A DNA stretch of 36,761 nt, from assembly GCA_019118365.1 (NCBI GenBank), contig DWZA01000047.1:1-36761 (forward strand), given 5' to 3'. The position numbers and the translations under genes are program-made. Source of the DNA: Candidatus Lachnoclostridium stercoravium. Lineage in GTDB: Bacteria > Bacillota > Clostridia > Lachnospirales > Lachnospiraceae. Below are positions 17,780 to 25,328 of the stretch, one piece after another (the stretch's first letter is position 1; each line of letters opens with the position of its first letter). The notes beneath the pieces are model-generated. The model saw nothing but the letters and a program-made list of their open reading frames with translations, did no database searches and had not been told where the DNA came from.

Positions 17780-19078
17780 ATGAAAAAAGCAGTGATACTT
17801 GCCATCGGCGGATTATTTATCCTGGGATGGATGGTGACGATAAAAGGGCTGATCGAGAAACCGGCCGCTTACCATGCGCTCATCAGCGAAGCTCAGAAAT
17901 ACGAGGAGCAGCAGATCTATATCATGGCGATCGAAAATTATAAGGAAGCGCTGGCATATAATCCGGATTCCCTGGATCTGCGGATGAAGATCGCGGAAGA
18001 TTACCGTCTGCTTGGAGATGAGTCTGCTTTTGAAAACAGAAGCGAGGATATCAATACTCTGTTTAATTATCCGGTTGCTAATGTGGAGCGCCTTGCCGAC
18101 TATTATATGGAGCAGAGCCTGGATAACAAGGCGATCGACCTGCTCCAGAAAGCTATGGATATCCATAAAAACGAAGCGGGGCTGGAAGAACGGTTCCAGA
18201 AACTCCGCTACACCTACTCCAAGGTATATATCCGCTACGACGAGATATTTGATTTCAGAAATGACAGCGCAGTAGTGATGACAGAAGACCGCTACGGCGT
18301 CGTTGACGGAGACGGAGATGTGATCGCATCCGCCCAGTATGACTGGGCAGGATCCCTTTCCGGAGACAGGACGCTGATCCCGGTTTCCAAAGACGGCGAA
18401 TATTTTTACCTCAATGAAGAGGGATACCGTATCCTGGTTCCTTCTCCTGACCAGAAGGTGGAAGATATCGGCGTTTTCTGCAGCGGGGTGGCTCCGGCAA
18501 AGATCAATGGAAAATATGGCTATATTGACAATAAATTCCATCCGGTTTCTGATTTCCAGTGGGATGGAGCCACTGTGATCCAGAATAAGCTGGGAGCAGT
18601 GAAGCAGGGAGACAAATGGGCGGTGATCGACGACGGCTATAATGCGGTCACAGATTTTATCTATGACGATATTAAGACAGACGATTACGGATACTGCTCT
18701 ATCTCCGGACGTATTTTCGCAAAGACAGCCAAGGGTTACGTTATGCTGGACGAGAACGGGAAACAGCTGGGAGAGTCTGTATTTGAAGATGCAAAACCGT
18801 TCCTTACAGAAGAACCGACTTCTGTGAAGATAAATGGCAAGTGGGGATTTGCCGATATGGATGGCAATATTGTGATCGAGCCACAGTATGACGATGCACG
18901 TCCGTTTTCCGGCGGATTGGCTCCCGTAAAGAAGGGAACCGCCTGGGGATATATCACCCTGGAAAATCAGATGGTCATCGAGGATACCTTTATGGACGCC
19001 AGGAGCTTTTATAAGGGCGTGGCCCCTGTAAGGGAAGGAAATCAGTGGAGCGCGATCCGCTTAAACGTAATCGAATAG
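17780..19078 (+). CDS. Membrane-anchored TPR and WG-repeat protein
   Basis: A 432-residue protein with an N-terminal membrane helix (4-22). TPR-like repeats span about 28-75 and 100-150 (YIMAIENYKEALAYNPDSLD). About six WG (KWG) repeats span 155-420, for example YGVVDGDGDVIASAQYD, WAVIDDGYNAVTDFIYD and GKWGFADMDGNIVIEPQYD. WG repeats form a beta-structure used as a binding surface; no enzyme motif is present. I choose the ATG at 17780 because GGAGGAA lies nine bases upstream, 42 bases inside a longer open frame. It sits between the peptidase and FHA genes and could be a scaffold of the envelope machine; that is inference. Confidence 0.82.
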   Translation: MKKAVILAIGGLFILGWMVTIKGLIEKPAAYHALISEAQKYEEQQIYIMAIENYKEALAYNPDSLDLRMKIAEDYRLLGDESAFENRSEDINTLFNYPVANVERLADYYMEQSLDNKAIDLLQKAMDIHKNEAGLEERFQKLRYTYSKVYIRYDEIFDFRNDSAVVMTEDRYGVVDGDGDVIASAQYDWAGSLSGDRTLIPVSKDGEYFYLNEEGYRILVPSPDQKVEDIGVFCSGVAPAKINGKYGYIDNKFHPVSDFQWDGATVIQNKLGAVKQGDKWAVIDDGYNAVTDFIYDDIKTDDYGYCSISGRIFAKTAKGYVMLDENGKQLGESVFEDAKPFLTEEPTSVKINGKWGFADMDGNIVIEPQYDDARPFSGGLAPVKKGTAWGYITLENQMVIEDTFMDARSFYKGVAPVREGNQWSAIRLNVIE

Positions 19079-19092
19079 ACAGGAGGAAAAAT

Positions 19093-20925
19093 ATGGGAAA
19101 ATTCACATTGGAAAACCAGGGTTCAGATATCAACCTGGTCTACGAAATCGGAGAAAACGAGCAGCTGGACAGCTTCGCCAAGGGAATGCTTCAGAATAAT
19201 GATATCGAAGGCGTTATAAAGCCCGCCTTTATGCAGAAAGACGCCCAGCAGTTTGTAAAATACAACGTGACGTCGCGCCTGCCTTTATCAGAGTATTTTC
19301 AGGGAAAGCTGACAAAAGAGAAAATTGCCACGATGTTCATGTCCATGGCGGCGGCTTTGGAGAATGCGGAAGAGTATATGCTCATGCCGAAGAATTTTCT
19401 CCTGGATGCAGAACATGTTTATGTGGATCTCAGCAAAAAGGAAGCAAGCCTTATCTATCTTCCGGTAGATACCTTTTCTCAGGACGACACTCTGAAGGAT
19501 TTTTGTAAAAAGATCCTGATGGAAGGAACTTTTGAAGAATATGAAGACCTTTCCTATGTAGGAAAACTGCTGAATTTCTTTAATCAGAACAAAGGCGAGA
19601 CGCCGGAGCAGATCGGGAAATTCATGAAAGGACTTTTAGACGAGGGAAAGGTATTGGCAAAGCCGTCTCAGAAGACCGTAAGGCCGGAACAAAGACCGGC
19701 GAATAACGGACCGGTTTTTAAGCCGGCAGGAGGCCAGGGACAGGGAAATTTTAAGCCTGCTTCCTCATCAGGAAGCGCTCCGACTCCAGGTCAGCCGATT
19801 CCGCGTCCGGCGCAGGTACAGGTACAGATACAGACTCCGCCTCCCGCGCCGTCTGTAAAACCGGCTGTGCCTCCGTTTTTGCAGCGTCAGGGCCAGGCTC
19901 CGGCTCCTGGTTCAGGAATGCCGGTCCCGCCGCAGAATCCTGGCTTTCAGCAGCAGGTTCCGCCGATGACGCCTCCGCCTGGAGAAAAGAAGAAAGGCCT
20001 TTTTGGAGGCCGGGAAGATAAAAAGGCGGCGAAAGAAGCAGCAAAAGCGGCAAAGGAAGCTGAGAAAGCAGCAAAAAAGGCAGCAAAACATGGAGGAGCA
20101 GCTATGCCGGGAATGCCTCCGGCGCCAGGAATGCCGCCCGCTCCGGGGATGCCTCCCGCTCCGGGGATGCCGCCCGCTCCGGGAATGCGTCCTGCATCCG
20201 GAATGCCGCCAGTATCCGGGATGACTCCGCCGCCTGAGCTTGCAGACGGGCATAAGAAAAAGGGCGGATTCCATTTGTTCAAATCGAAAGAAGCGCCGGC
20301 GCCCGCTCCGGGACCAGCGCCGCAGATGGGTGGAATGCCTCCTTTGTCTGCACCGCAGAACCATATGGCGCCTCAGGCGCAGCCTCCGCAGTTCCACAGA
20401 TCAGAGTCTTACCAGGCTCCGGTTCAGCAGACTCCGCCGACTCCTGCTTTTCAGCAGCCGAAGCAGCCGTCGTTTGCTCCTTCCGCAGCCAGTCCGAAGC
20501 CGGCCTTTAAGATAGAGATCAACCCGGATGAAAACAAGACGATCATTATCGGAGGCGGCGACGATAACGGCAGCACGATGGTGCTGGGATATGGCGGCGA
20601 CCAGCCGGGAAATGCAGGAAGCGGAAAACGCACTGCATCCATAACGAGAAGGAAAAACGGCCAGAGCATGATCATCAATAAAGAAGTGTTCCATATGGGA
20701 AAAGAAAGCAGCTTTGCCGATTTCTTCATTGGGGATAACCGGACGATCAGCGCGGCTCATGCGGATATTATCTGTGACAACGGAGAATATTTTATCAGGG
20801 ATATGAATTCCCTGAACCATACATTTGTAAATGATGCAATGGTCATGGCAGGAGAAATGAAGCCGCTGGCAAGCGGAGACGTGATCCGCCTTTCCGACGA
20901 AGAATTCGATTTTAAGATCAACTAG
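19093..20925 (+). CDS. DUF6382-FHA domain protein with Pro-rich linker
   Basis: A 610-residue protein. Residues 1-185 match the DUF6382 type often found ahead of FHA domains. A long low-complexity Pro/Gln/Ala linker (about 190-475) includes a Lys/Ala-rich helix and an 18-bp tandem repeat. Two T-x-x-[I/L]-G motifs (KTIIIG, STMVLG) come just before the FHA domain at about 515-610. The FHA signature residues are visible (NRTISAAHADI, then NSLNHTFVND), so phosphothreonine binding should be intact. AGGAGG precedes the ATG at 19093; a longer in-frame start overlaps the upstream gene and lacks a ribosome site. It is likely the reader for the kinases in this operon. Confidence 0.87.
   Translation: MGKFTLENQGSDINLVYEIGENEQLDSFAKGMLQNNDIEGVIKPAFMQKDAQQFVKYNVTSRLPLSEYFQGKLTKEKIATMFMSMAAALENAEEYMLMPKNFLLDAEHVYVDLSKKEASLIYLPVDTFSQDDTLKDFCKKILMEGTFEEYEDLSYVGKLLNFFNQNKGETPEQIGKFMKGLLDEGKVLAKPSQKTVRPEQRPANNGPVFKPAGGQGQGNFKPASSSGSAPTPGQPIPRPAQVQVQIQTPPPAPSVKPAVPPFLQRQGQAPAPGSGMPVPPQNPGFQQQVPPMTPPPGEKKKGLFGGREDKKAAKEAAKAAKEAEKAAKKAAKHGGAAMPGMPPAPGMPPAPGMPPAPGMPPAPGMRPASGMPPVSGMTPPPELADGHKKKGGFHLFKSKEAPAPAPGPAPQMGGMPPLSAPQNHMAPQAQPPQFHRSESYQAPVQQTPPTPAFQQPKQPSFAPSAASPKPAFKIEINPDENKTIIIGGGDDNGSTMVLGYGGDQPGNAGSGKRTASITRRKNGQSMIINKEVFHMGKESSFADFFIGDNRTISAAHADIICDNGEYFIRDMNSLNHTFVNDAMVMAGEMKPLASGDVIRLSDEEFDFKIN
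20107..20223 (+). repeat. In-frame 18-bp tandem repeat (PGMPPA units)
   Basis: Six 18-bp units plus half a unit encode four PGMPPA copies, then PGMRPA, SGMPPV and SGM, starting at residue 339 of the FHA protein. Units 2 to 4 are nearly identical at the DNA level. This makes copy-number change by slippage likely; each step would alter linker length without a frameshift. Confidence 0.85.
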
Positions 20926-20936
20926 AGGAGTATATC

Positions 20937-21734
20937 ATGGGGGTTTGTTATTCGTATATCACAGACATAGGTACGACAAGAGAAGTTAACCAGGATGCCC
21001 TGCTGGTGACCTCAGCGGATATAGGTGGAGAGAAAGTAGTGCTGGCCGCGGTTTGTGATGGCGTAGGAGGCCTGTCCCACGGAGAGAACGCCAGCAGAGC
21101 GGCTGCTCAGATGATGTCTGAGTGGTTTGACTATGAGCTTCCGCAGATACTGAACCAGGATGATGAAAGCCAGATCATGGCAAATCGCCTGGAACAGAAA
21201 ATACATGATATTAATTATAAAATTAACATGTATGGCAGGGAAAATAACATTACCCTGGGGACAACGATGACGGCCATGCTGTTCTGGCGGGATCAGTATT
21301 TTGGGATCCACGTAGGAGACAGCAGAGCTTATGAGATCGCCGGATCTGTATACCAGATCACAGAAGATCATTCCTTCCTGGCCAGAGAAGTAGCCTGCGG
21401 CAGAATGACGGAAGAAGAAGCGAAAAATGACAGCCGCAGAAACGTGATCCTCCAGTGCCTGGGAGCAAAGGAACAGGTGAAGCCCGATATCCTTCGGGGA
21501 AACGTAAGGGAAAATTGCACATATCTGCTGTGTTCTGACGGCTTTTGGCATTATATTGAAAAAGAAGAATGGATGCGGTATTTTTCTCCGTTGGGACTTA
21601 CAGATTCTGACGAGATCCATAAAAGGCTGGAAGAAGCTGTCCAGCTGGTGAAAGAGCGGGGAGAAAAAGACAATATCACTGCTATAGCCTTAAAAATATG
21701 GGAAGACGCAGAAGAGCAGGGAGAAAAAGAATGA
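20937..21734 (+). CDS. PP2C-family Ser/Thr protein phosphatase, first copy
   Basis: A 265-residue metal-dependent phosphatase expected to reverse the action of the kinases in this operon. Motifs in order: TREVNQDALL (about 13-22), CDGVGGLSHGENAS (metal-binding Asp and Gly), HVGDSRAY, a SDGFW segment and a C-terminal EKDNITAIAL with the second metal-binding Asp-Asn. All expected PP2C metal ligands are present. GAGGAG precedes the ATG. It lies 11 bp after the FHA gene and overlaps the next phosphatase gene by four bases. Confidence 0.93.
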   Translation: MGVCYSYITDIGTTREVNQDALLVTSADIGGEKVVLAAVCDGVGGLSHGENASRAAAQMMSEWFDYELPQILNQDDESQIMANRLEQKIHDINYKINMYGRENNITLGTTMTAMLFWRDQYFGIHVGDSRAYEIAGSVYQITEDHSFLAREVACGRMTEEEAKNDSRRNVILQCLGAKEQVKPDILRGNVRENCTYLLCSDGFWHYIEKEEWMRYFSPLGLTDSDEIHKRLEEAVQLVKERGEKDNITAIALKIWEDAEEQGEKE

Positions 21735-22504
21735 GATATCACGTATTGACCAATAACGGCGGCCGCGAAGTCAACGAGGATTACGCCGCAGTCCTGACCA
21801 GAGAGGACGGAAGTTTCTGCGCAGTCCTGGCCGACGGCCTGGGCGGCCATGGAAGAGGCGAGGTGGCCTCGGAACTGGTGGTAAGGAACAGCCTCTCTCT
21901 GTGGGAGACTTTTTCCGGAAAAACGGAAGACTTTCTGAACCTGTGTTTTCAGGACAGCCAGGAGAAACTTTTGCAGAAGCAGCTGGCAGAGCATGCCCAG
22001 GACAGCATGAAGACCACCATGACTGCCCTCGTATGCGACGGAAAACAGGTTCAGTGGGGACATATCGGCGACTCCAGGCTCTATATGTTTCAGGACAACA
22101 AGATCGTGACAAGGACGCTGGATCACAGCGTTCCGCAGATGCTGGTGGCGACGGGAGAGATCAAGGAAAAAGATATCCGGGGCCATGAGGATCGGAACCG
22201 CCTTTTAAAGGTCATGGGCACGCCCTGGGATAAGCCAAAGTACGAGCTGGCGGACCCGGTTCCCTGCAAAAAAGAAATGGCGTTTCTTTTGTCCTCCGAC
22301 GGATTCTGGGAACTGGTAGAAGACAGAGATATGGTTTCCTGCCTCAAAAAAGCCGCGACTCCAAAAGAATGGCTGGAGTCTATGGAACAGATCGTCCTGA
22401 AAAACGGCGTTGGGAAAAAGATGGATAATTACACAGCCATCGGCGTGTTTTTGGGAGATGAGAAGGAAAAGAAGACGTCCTTTTTTAAAAAACTTTTTGG
22501 ATAG
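21731..22504 (+). CDS. PP2C-family Ser/Thr protein phosphatase, second copy
   Basis: A 257-residue PP2C paralogue. The start ATG at 21731 overlaps the upstream stop in an ATGA junction with AGGGAGA before it, so the two are translationally coupled. Motifs: GGREVNEDYAAV, ADGLGGHGRGEVAS, HIGDSRLYMF, SSDGFWELVED and KMDNYTAIGV; the metal ligands are all visible. It is clearly diverged from the first copy, so the two probably differ in substrate. It is the last gene of the operon and is followed by a strong hairpin. Confidence 0.92.
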   Translation: MRYHVLTNNGGREVNEDYAAVLTREDGSFCAVLADGLGGHGRGEVASELVVRNSLSLWETFSGKTEDFLNLCFQDSQEKLLQKQLAEHAQDSMKTTMTALVCDGKQVQWGHIGDSRLYMFQDNKIVTRTLDHSVPQMLVATGEIKEKDIRGHEDRNRLLKVMGTPWDKPKYELADPVPCKKEMAFLLSSDGFWELVEDRDMVSCLKKAATPKEWLESMEQIVLKNGVGKKMDNYTAIGVFLGDEKEKKTSFFKKLFG

Positions 22505-22515
22505 AAGCGCTGATT

Positions 22516-22559
22516 TCCGGGTGCGCCGCAGGAGAGAGTTTTCCTGCGGCGCACCCGGA
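22516..22559 (+). terminator. Strong hairpin at the end of the Tad/signalling operon
   Basis: A perfect 18-bp GC-rich stem (22516-22533 with 22542-22559) and an 8-base loop lie 11 bp after the last phosphatase stop. The T-tract after it is poor, but the stem strength and its position at the end of a 20-kb gene run support a terminator role. Confidence 0.7.
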
Positions 22560-22594
22560 TCGTTATATGCGATTTGGGTGCATTTTAATTGATA

Positions 22595-22711
22595 GTAATT
22601 GTTCAGGACGGCGGGAAAACAGAGGCAAAAGCATACCCGCAGGGCACTTTGCTTATAAGCAAGCTTAATGCCTGTTTTCACCCCTGTTTTCCCGCCGTCC
22701 TGAACTGTTAC
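22595..22711. repeat. 117-bp palindromic element with GTAA..GTTCAG ends
   Basis: A perfect 22-bp inverted repeat (22601-22622 with 22684-22705) encloses 61 bp. Its outer edges extend as GTAATTGTTCAGG on the left and the complement of GTAACAGTTCAGG on the right. The interior contains a smaller TTGCTTATAAGCAA palindrome. The ends and the central CTTAT-AAGCAAGCTTA resemble the right part of the 29.3-29.9 kb element. I read it as a dispersed miniature palindromic repeat; no coding sequence is inside. It takes up most of the 315-bp gene-free gap; the rest holds the terminator and the promoter of the next operon. Confidence 0.7.
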
Positions 22712-22731
22712 AATTGATATGAATGAGTTCG

Positions 22732-22751
22732 ATCAATATTATATCAATATT
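22732..22751. promoter_or_regulatory. ATCAATATT direct repeat before the defence operon
   Basis: ATCAATATT occurs at 22732-22740 and 22743-22751, an 11-bp period, so both copies face the same side of the helix. It lies directly upstream of the -35 box of the following promoter. It could be an UP-like element or a repressor site. Confidence 0.35.
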
Positions 22752-22754
22752 TTG

Positions 22755-22782
22755 TTGATTTTCTCGCCTGGAAAGATATACT
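22755..22782 (+). promoter_or_regulatory. Promoter of the AAA ATPase/RloB operon
   Basis: TTGATT, a 16-base spacer and TATACT, 37 bases before the ATPase start; GGAGGAG then precedes the start codon. The defence cassette therefore has its own promoter. Confidence 0.6.
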
Positions 22783-22819
22783 AGTAGTTATACGAATCTC
22801 ATTTCCGGAGGAGAGCACA

Positions 22820-24088
22820 ATGCTATTGATGTTTAAAGTAAAAAATTATACTTCATTTAAAGACGAATCGATTCTTGACATGAGAGCGACTTCATACACG
22901 CAGCATCCTGCCCACGTTATACATGTTAATGATCAGCTCGGTCTGTTAAAAACGACAGCCGTGTACGGAGCAAATGCATCGGGAAAATCAAACCTGATTT
23001 CAGCAATGTTCTTTTTTGAGCAATATATATTCTCTCAATTTATCAACAAAAAAGAGAATGAGAATTTTGAAACCAGTGAAATGAATGTAAAAATGAAGCT
23101 GGAACCATTCAGCTTATCTGATAAAATAAATGCTGCATCAGAATTTGATATTATATTTTTGCATAACGGCAAACAGATACAGTATGGGTTCGAGTGTACC
23201 TCTAAGGAGGTCCTGAACGAATGGCTGTTTATTGATGATGAAAAAGTTTTTGAAAGAACGGGAATAGAACTTTCTTTCGGAAGCAAGTATCAGAAAATAT
23301 TGGGATCTTATAAAAAACTGCCGGCTGAAAGATTGTATATTGCCGTTCTTGAGTATTTCCTGGATGAGGAAGCTAAAAAGGCTGTACTTGGCGATCTTAT
23401 CTCGTTTTTTAATAAAGAATACAATGTATACACGGAGATCCTGTTTGAATCAACGGTAAAAGGTCTGGCTGGGATGATCGGACTTTCGAAAAAGCTGGTC
23501 AGCAATAAGACGTTCAGAAAAAAAGTAGAGCATTATCTGCGCCTTGTTGACGTAGGAATTAAACGGCTGGACATACAGACGGAAACCGTGTTTGATGAAC
23601 GCACGGGAAAGAAGAAAAAGGAAGAGGTTATCCGGACGGTACACGATATCTACGATGGATCTGGTAATATAGTCGGGGAAAAACTTTTTGATCTAAGTCA
23701 GGAATCTACGGGCACGCTGCGCTTTTTGACCTATATCCAAAATATAATCGATATGATCTCAAATGGAGGAGTATTTATAGTTGATGAAATGTCTGCCAGG
23801 CTTCATCCGCTGCTGACTAAGCTGATCGTGGATATTTTCTGCTCAAATCATAATAAACAGGCGCAGCTGATCTTTACTACACATGATATTTCATTGCTTA
23901 ATAGTAACCAGTTCCGCCGTGATGAGATCGTGTTTGTTGATAAAAATGAACGCGGGGAATCAAAGCTTTATGCCCTCTCTGATCTGAAAGTCCATGAAGA
24001 CGCGGCGTTTAATAAGGATTATCTGCAGGGAAAATATGGAGCTATCCCTATTTTTAATTATGATGAGATCATGAAGGCGGTGAAGTAA
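22820..24088 (+). CDS. AAA15/21-type ATPase (AbiLi/RloA-like), phage defence
   Basis: A 422-residue ABC/SMC-like ATPase of the COG1106 type. N-terminal FKVKNYTSFKDESILDMRA is the usual opening of the family. Walker A is GANASGKSN (50-58). A long helical middle follows. Walker B is GGVFIVDEMSARLHP (about 316-330) and the switch His lies in FTTHDISLL (near 355). Such ATPases pair with a Toprim-like or RloB effector in abortive-infection systems; here the RloB gene starts on the base after this stop. The base composition is visibly more AT-rich than the upstream operon, which suits horizontal acquisition. No restriction-modification gene is present beside it, so the RloA name is less apt than AbiLi. 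Confidence 0.87.
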   Translation: MLLMFKVKNYTSFKDESILDMRATSYTQHPAHVIHVNDQLGLLKTTAVYGANASGKSNLISAMFFFEQYIFSQFINKKENENFETSEMNVKMKLEPFSLSDKINAASEFDIIFLHNGKQIQYGFECTSKEVLNEWLFIDDEKVFERTGIELSFGSKYQKILGSYKKLPAERLYIAVLEYFLDEEAKKAVLGDLISFFNKEYNVYTEILFESTVKGLAGMIGLSKKLVSNKTFRKKVEHYLRLVDVGIKRLDIQTETVFDERTGKKKKEEVIRTVHDIYDGSGNIVGEKLFDLSQESTGTLRFLTYIQNIIDMISNGGVFIVDEMSARLHPLLTKLIVDIFCSNHNKQAQLIFTTHDISLLNSNQFRRDEIVFVDKNERGESKLYALSDLKVHEDAAFNKDYLQGKYGAIPIFNYDEIMKAVK

Positions 24089-24730
24089 ATGGGGAGAACA
24101 CAGCTATCGCCGCAGCGCCTCTCAGAAACTAAGAAAGCAAATATCGGTCGGATCATTATATTTTGTGAAGGTAAGACAGAAAAGTTCTATTTTGATTATT
24201 TTGCGGAAATCATTAAGAAAAATAAATATACCGATATAGAAGTCGTTTTGAAAACTGCTAATGGGAACGCGAGAACGGTCTTAAATTGCGCAGAGGAATT
24301 CATGTCTGATGAGGAAAATAATCAAAAATATAATACGTACGGGAAATACCTTGCGTTTGATTGTGACGATCCTCCGGATATTCAGGCTGTAATACAGGCG
24401 GCGAAAGATTATGAATTGCTGATCTCAAACCACTTATTTGAGATCTGGCTGCTGATGCATTTTGAAGACATAGAAGAGAAAATATCGAAAAGGGAGATTT
24501 ACCGGCATCTGTCGTTTCATTTGCATAATAACTATTCAAAAGGACACAGAGGAAAAACACGCGAGATCATCCAAAATGGCAGCATAGAAAAGGCGATCGA
24601 CAATGCAAGAAATTTGGAGAAAAGGTATCTTGCAGAGGGAAAAAATGTTTTTTCGGACATAAAAGATATGAATCCATTTACAAATGTGTATAAACTGGTA
24701 GAGCAGTTTATGGTAGAGATTTCAGGATAG
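24089..24730 (+). CDS. RloB-like effector protein (AbiLii-like)
   Basis: A 213-residue protein. Its RloB-family marks are IIIFCEGKTEKFYFDYF (about 22-38, acidic residue in CEGKTE), then LAFDCDDP (88-95, a D-x-D pair) and SNHLFEIWLLMHFED (113-127). The layout resembles a compact Toprim-like nuclease fold, with the Glu and the D-x-D as candidate metal ligands; that is inference from pattern. It is directly coupled to the ATPase gene with no gap, and a strong terminator follows. In AbiL-type systems the pair aborts phage infection; the trigger is unknown here. Confidence 0.85.
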   Translation: MGRTQLSPQRLSETKKANIGRIIIFCEGKTEKFYFDYFAEIIKKNKYTDIEVVLKTANGNARTVLNCAEEFMSDEENNQKYNTYGKYLAFDCDDPPDIQAVIQAAKDYELLISNHLFEIWLLMHFEDIEEKISKREIYRHLSFHLHNNYSKGHRGKTREIIQNGSIEKAIDNARNLEKRYLAEGKNVFSDIKDMNPFTNVYKLVEQFMVEISG

Positions 24731-24735
24731 CAATA

Positions 24736-24780
24736 CGGGCCGCAGATCTTTTTTTCGATCTGCGGCCCGCGGCCTTTTCT
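24736..24780 (+). terminator. Terminator of the defence operon
   Basis: A perfect 13-bp stem (24736-24748 with 24757-24769) and an 8-base loop lie six bases after the rloB-like stop, followed by CGGCCTTTTCT. Loop and tail are both T-rich. It also faces the end of the convergent DUF805 gene and may serve both strands. Confidence 0.75.
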
Positions 24781-24795
24781 GTACTTCCGCTATTT

Positions 24796-25281
24796 TTAAT
24801 AATAGGTTCCGCTGTTGTAACCGCCGTTGCCATAGCCGCCGTCATTTGGCAGTGTTCCGCCGAATGCCTTTGGATTTGGTCCGTACTGGTTATCCGGCTT
24901 GGAGTCCTGGCACATGAGGACGAGCAGCACGATGGTTCCGATACAGCAGCAGAAGGATCCGACGATACATGCCAGATAGATCCAGCCGCTCATGCCGATA
25001 TCATGGAAACGCCTTACATAAAGCGGGAGCATGATAACGATGCTGATGACAATGGAAATGATCGTGGTCAATCCCTGTAAAACCACTGAGATCGCAGCTC
25101 CGGCATCCGGTCCGGCGATAGCGCCGAGGATAATGCCGAATATGCTGATACAGATATTCAGAGCGATCGCGATCACCTCGTAAAAGAGAAAGTTCCACCA
25201 GAACTCCCTTCTCCTGGCGCGTCCTTCCAGATTGAAGCCCTTGGACCAGGAATATTTGACCCACGCGAGCATTTCGTTCAT
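24796..25281 (-). CDS. DUF805 family membrane protein
   Basis: A 161-residue inner-membrane protein. It opens with WVKYSWSKGFNLEGRARRREFWW, the usual DUF805 (YhaH-like) start, followed by four hydrophobic segments and the conserved YVRRFHDIGMSGW. The C-terminus is a soluble Gly/Tyr/Asn-rich tail (YGNGGYNSGTYY). Function unknown for the family. AAAGGATGG precedes the ATG. It lies 47 bp downstream of ychF on the same strand and is probably co-transcribed with it. Confidence 0.88.
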   Translation of the reverse strand: MNEMLAWVKYSWSKGFNLEGRARRREFWWNFLFYEVIAIALNICISIFGIILGAIAGPDAGAAISVVLQGLTTIISIVISIVIMLPLYVRRFHDIGMSGWIYLACIVGSFCCCIGTIVLLVLMCQDSKPDNQYGPNPKAFGGTLPNDGGYGNGGYNSGTYY

Positions 25282-25308
25282 ACTTCATCCATCCTTTCTT
25301 TTTTGGAT

Positions 25309-25328
25309 TTGCCGCAGAAGCGGCTTTT
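25309..25328 (+). terminator. Plus-oriented hairpin between ychF and the DUF805 gene
   Basis: GCCGC-AGAA-GCGGC is followed by six T on the plus strand, which gives a small intrinsic-terminator shape facing into the 3' end of ychF. No plus-strand gene precedes it. On the minus strand the hairpin lacks a T-tract and so should not stop ychF to DUF805 read-through. Confidence 0.4.

Noticed and set aside
17813-18541. A 242-codon minus-strand open frame
   Set aside because: Fully antisense to the TPR/WG-repeat gene, whose repeats are clear; no ribosome site and no recognisable protein features.
19912-20397. Overlapping open frames rich in Arg or Gly/Ala opposite the FHA linker
   Set aside because: They arise from the low-complexity proline codons and the 18-bp repeat on the sense strand.
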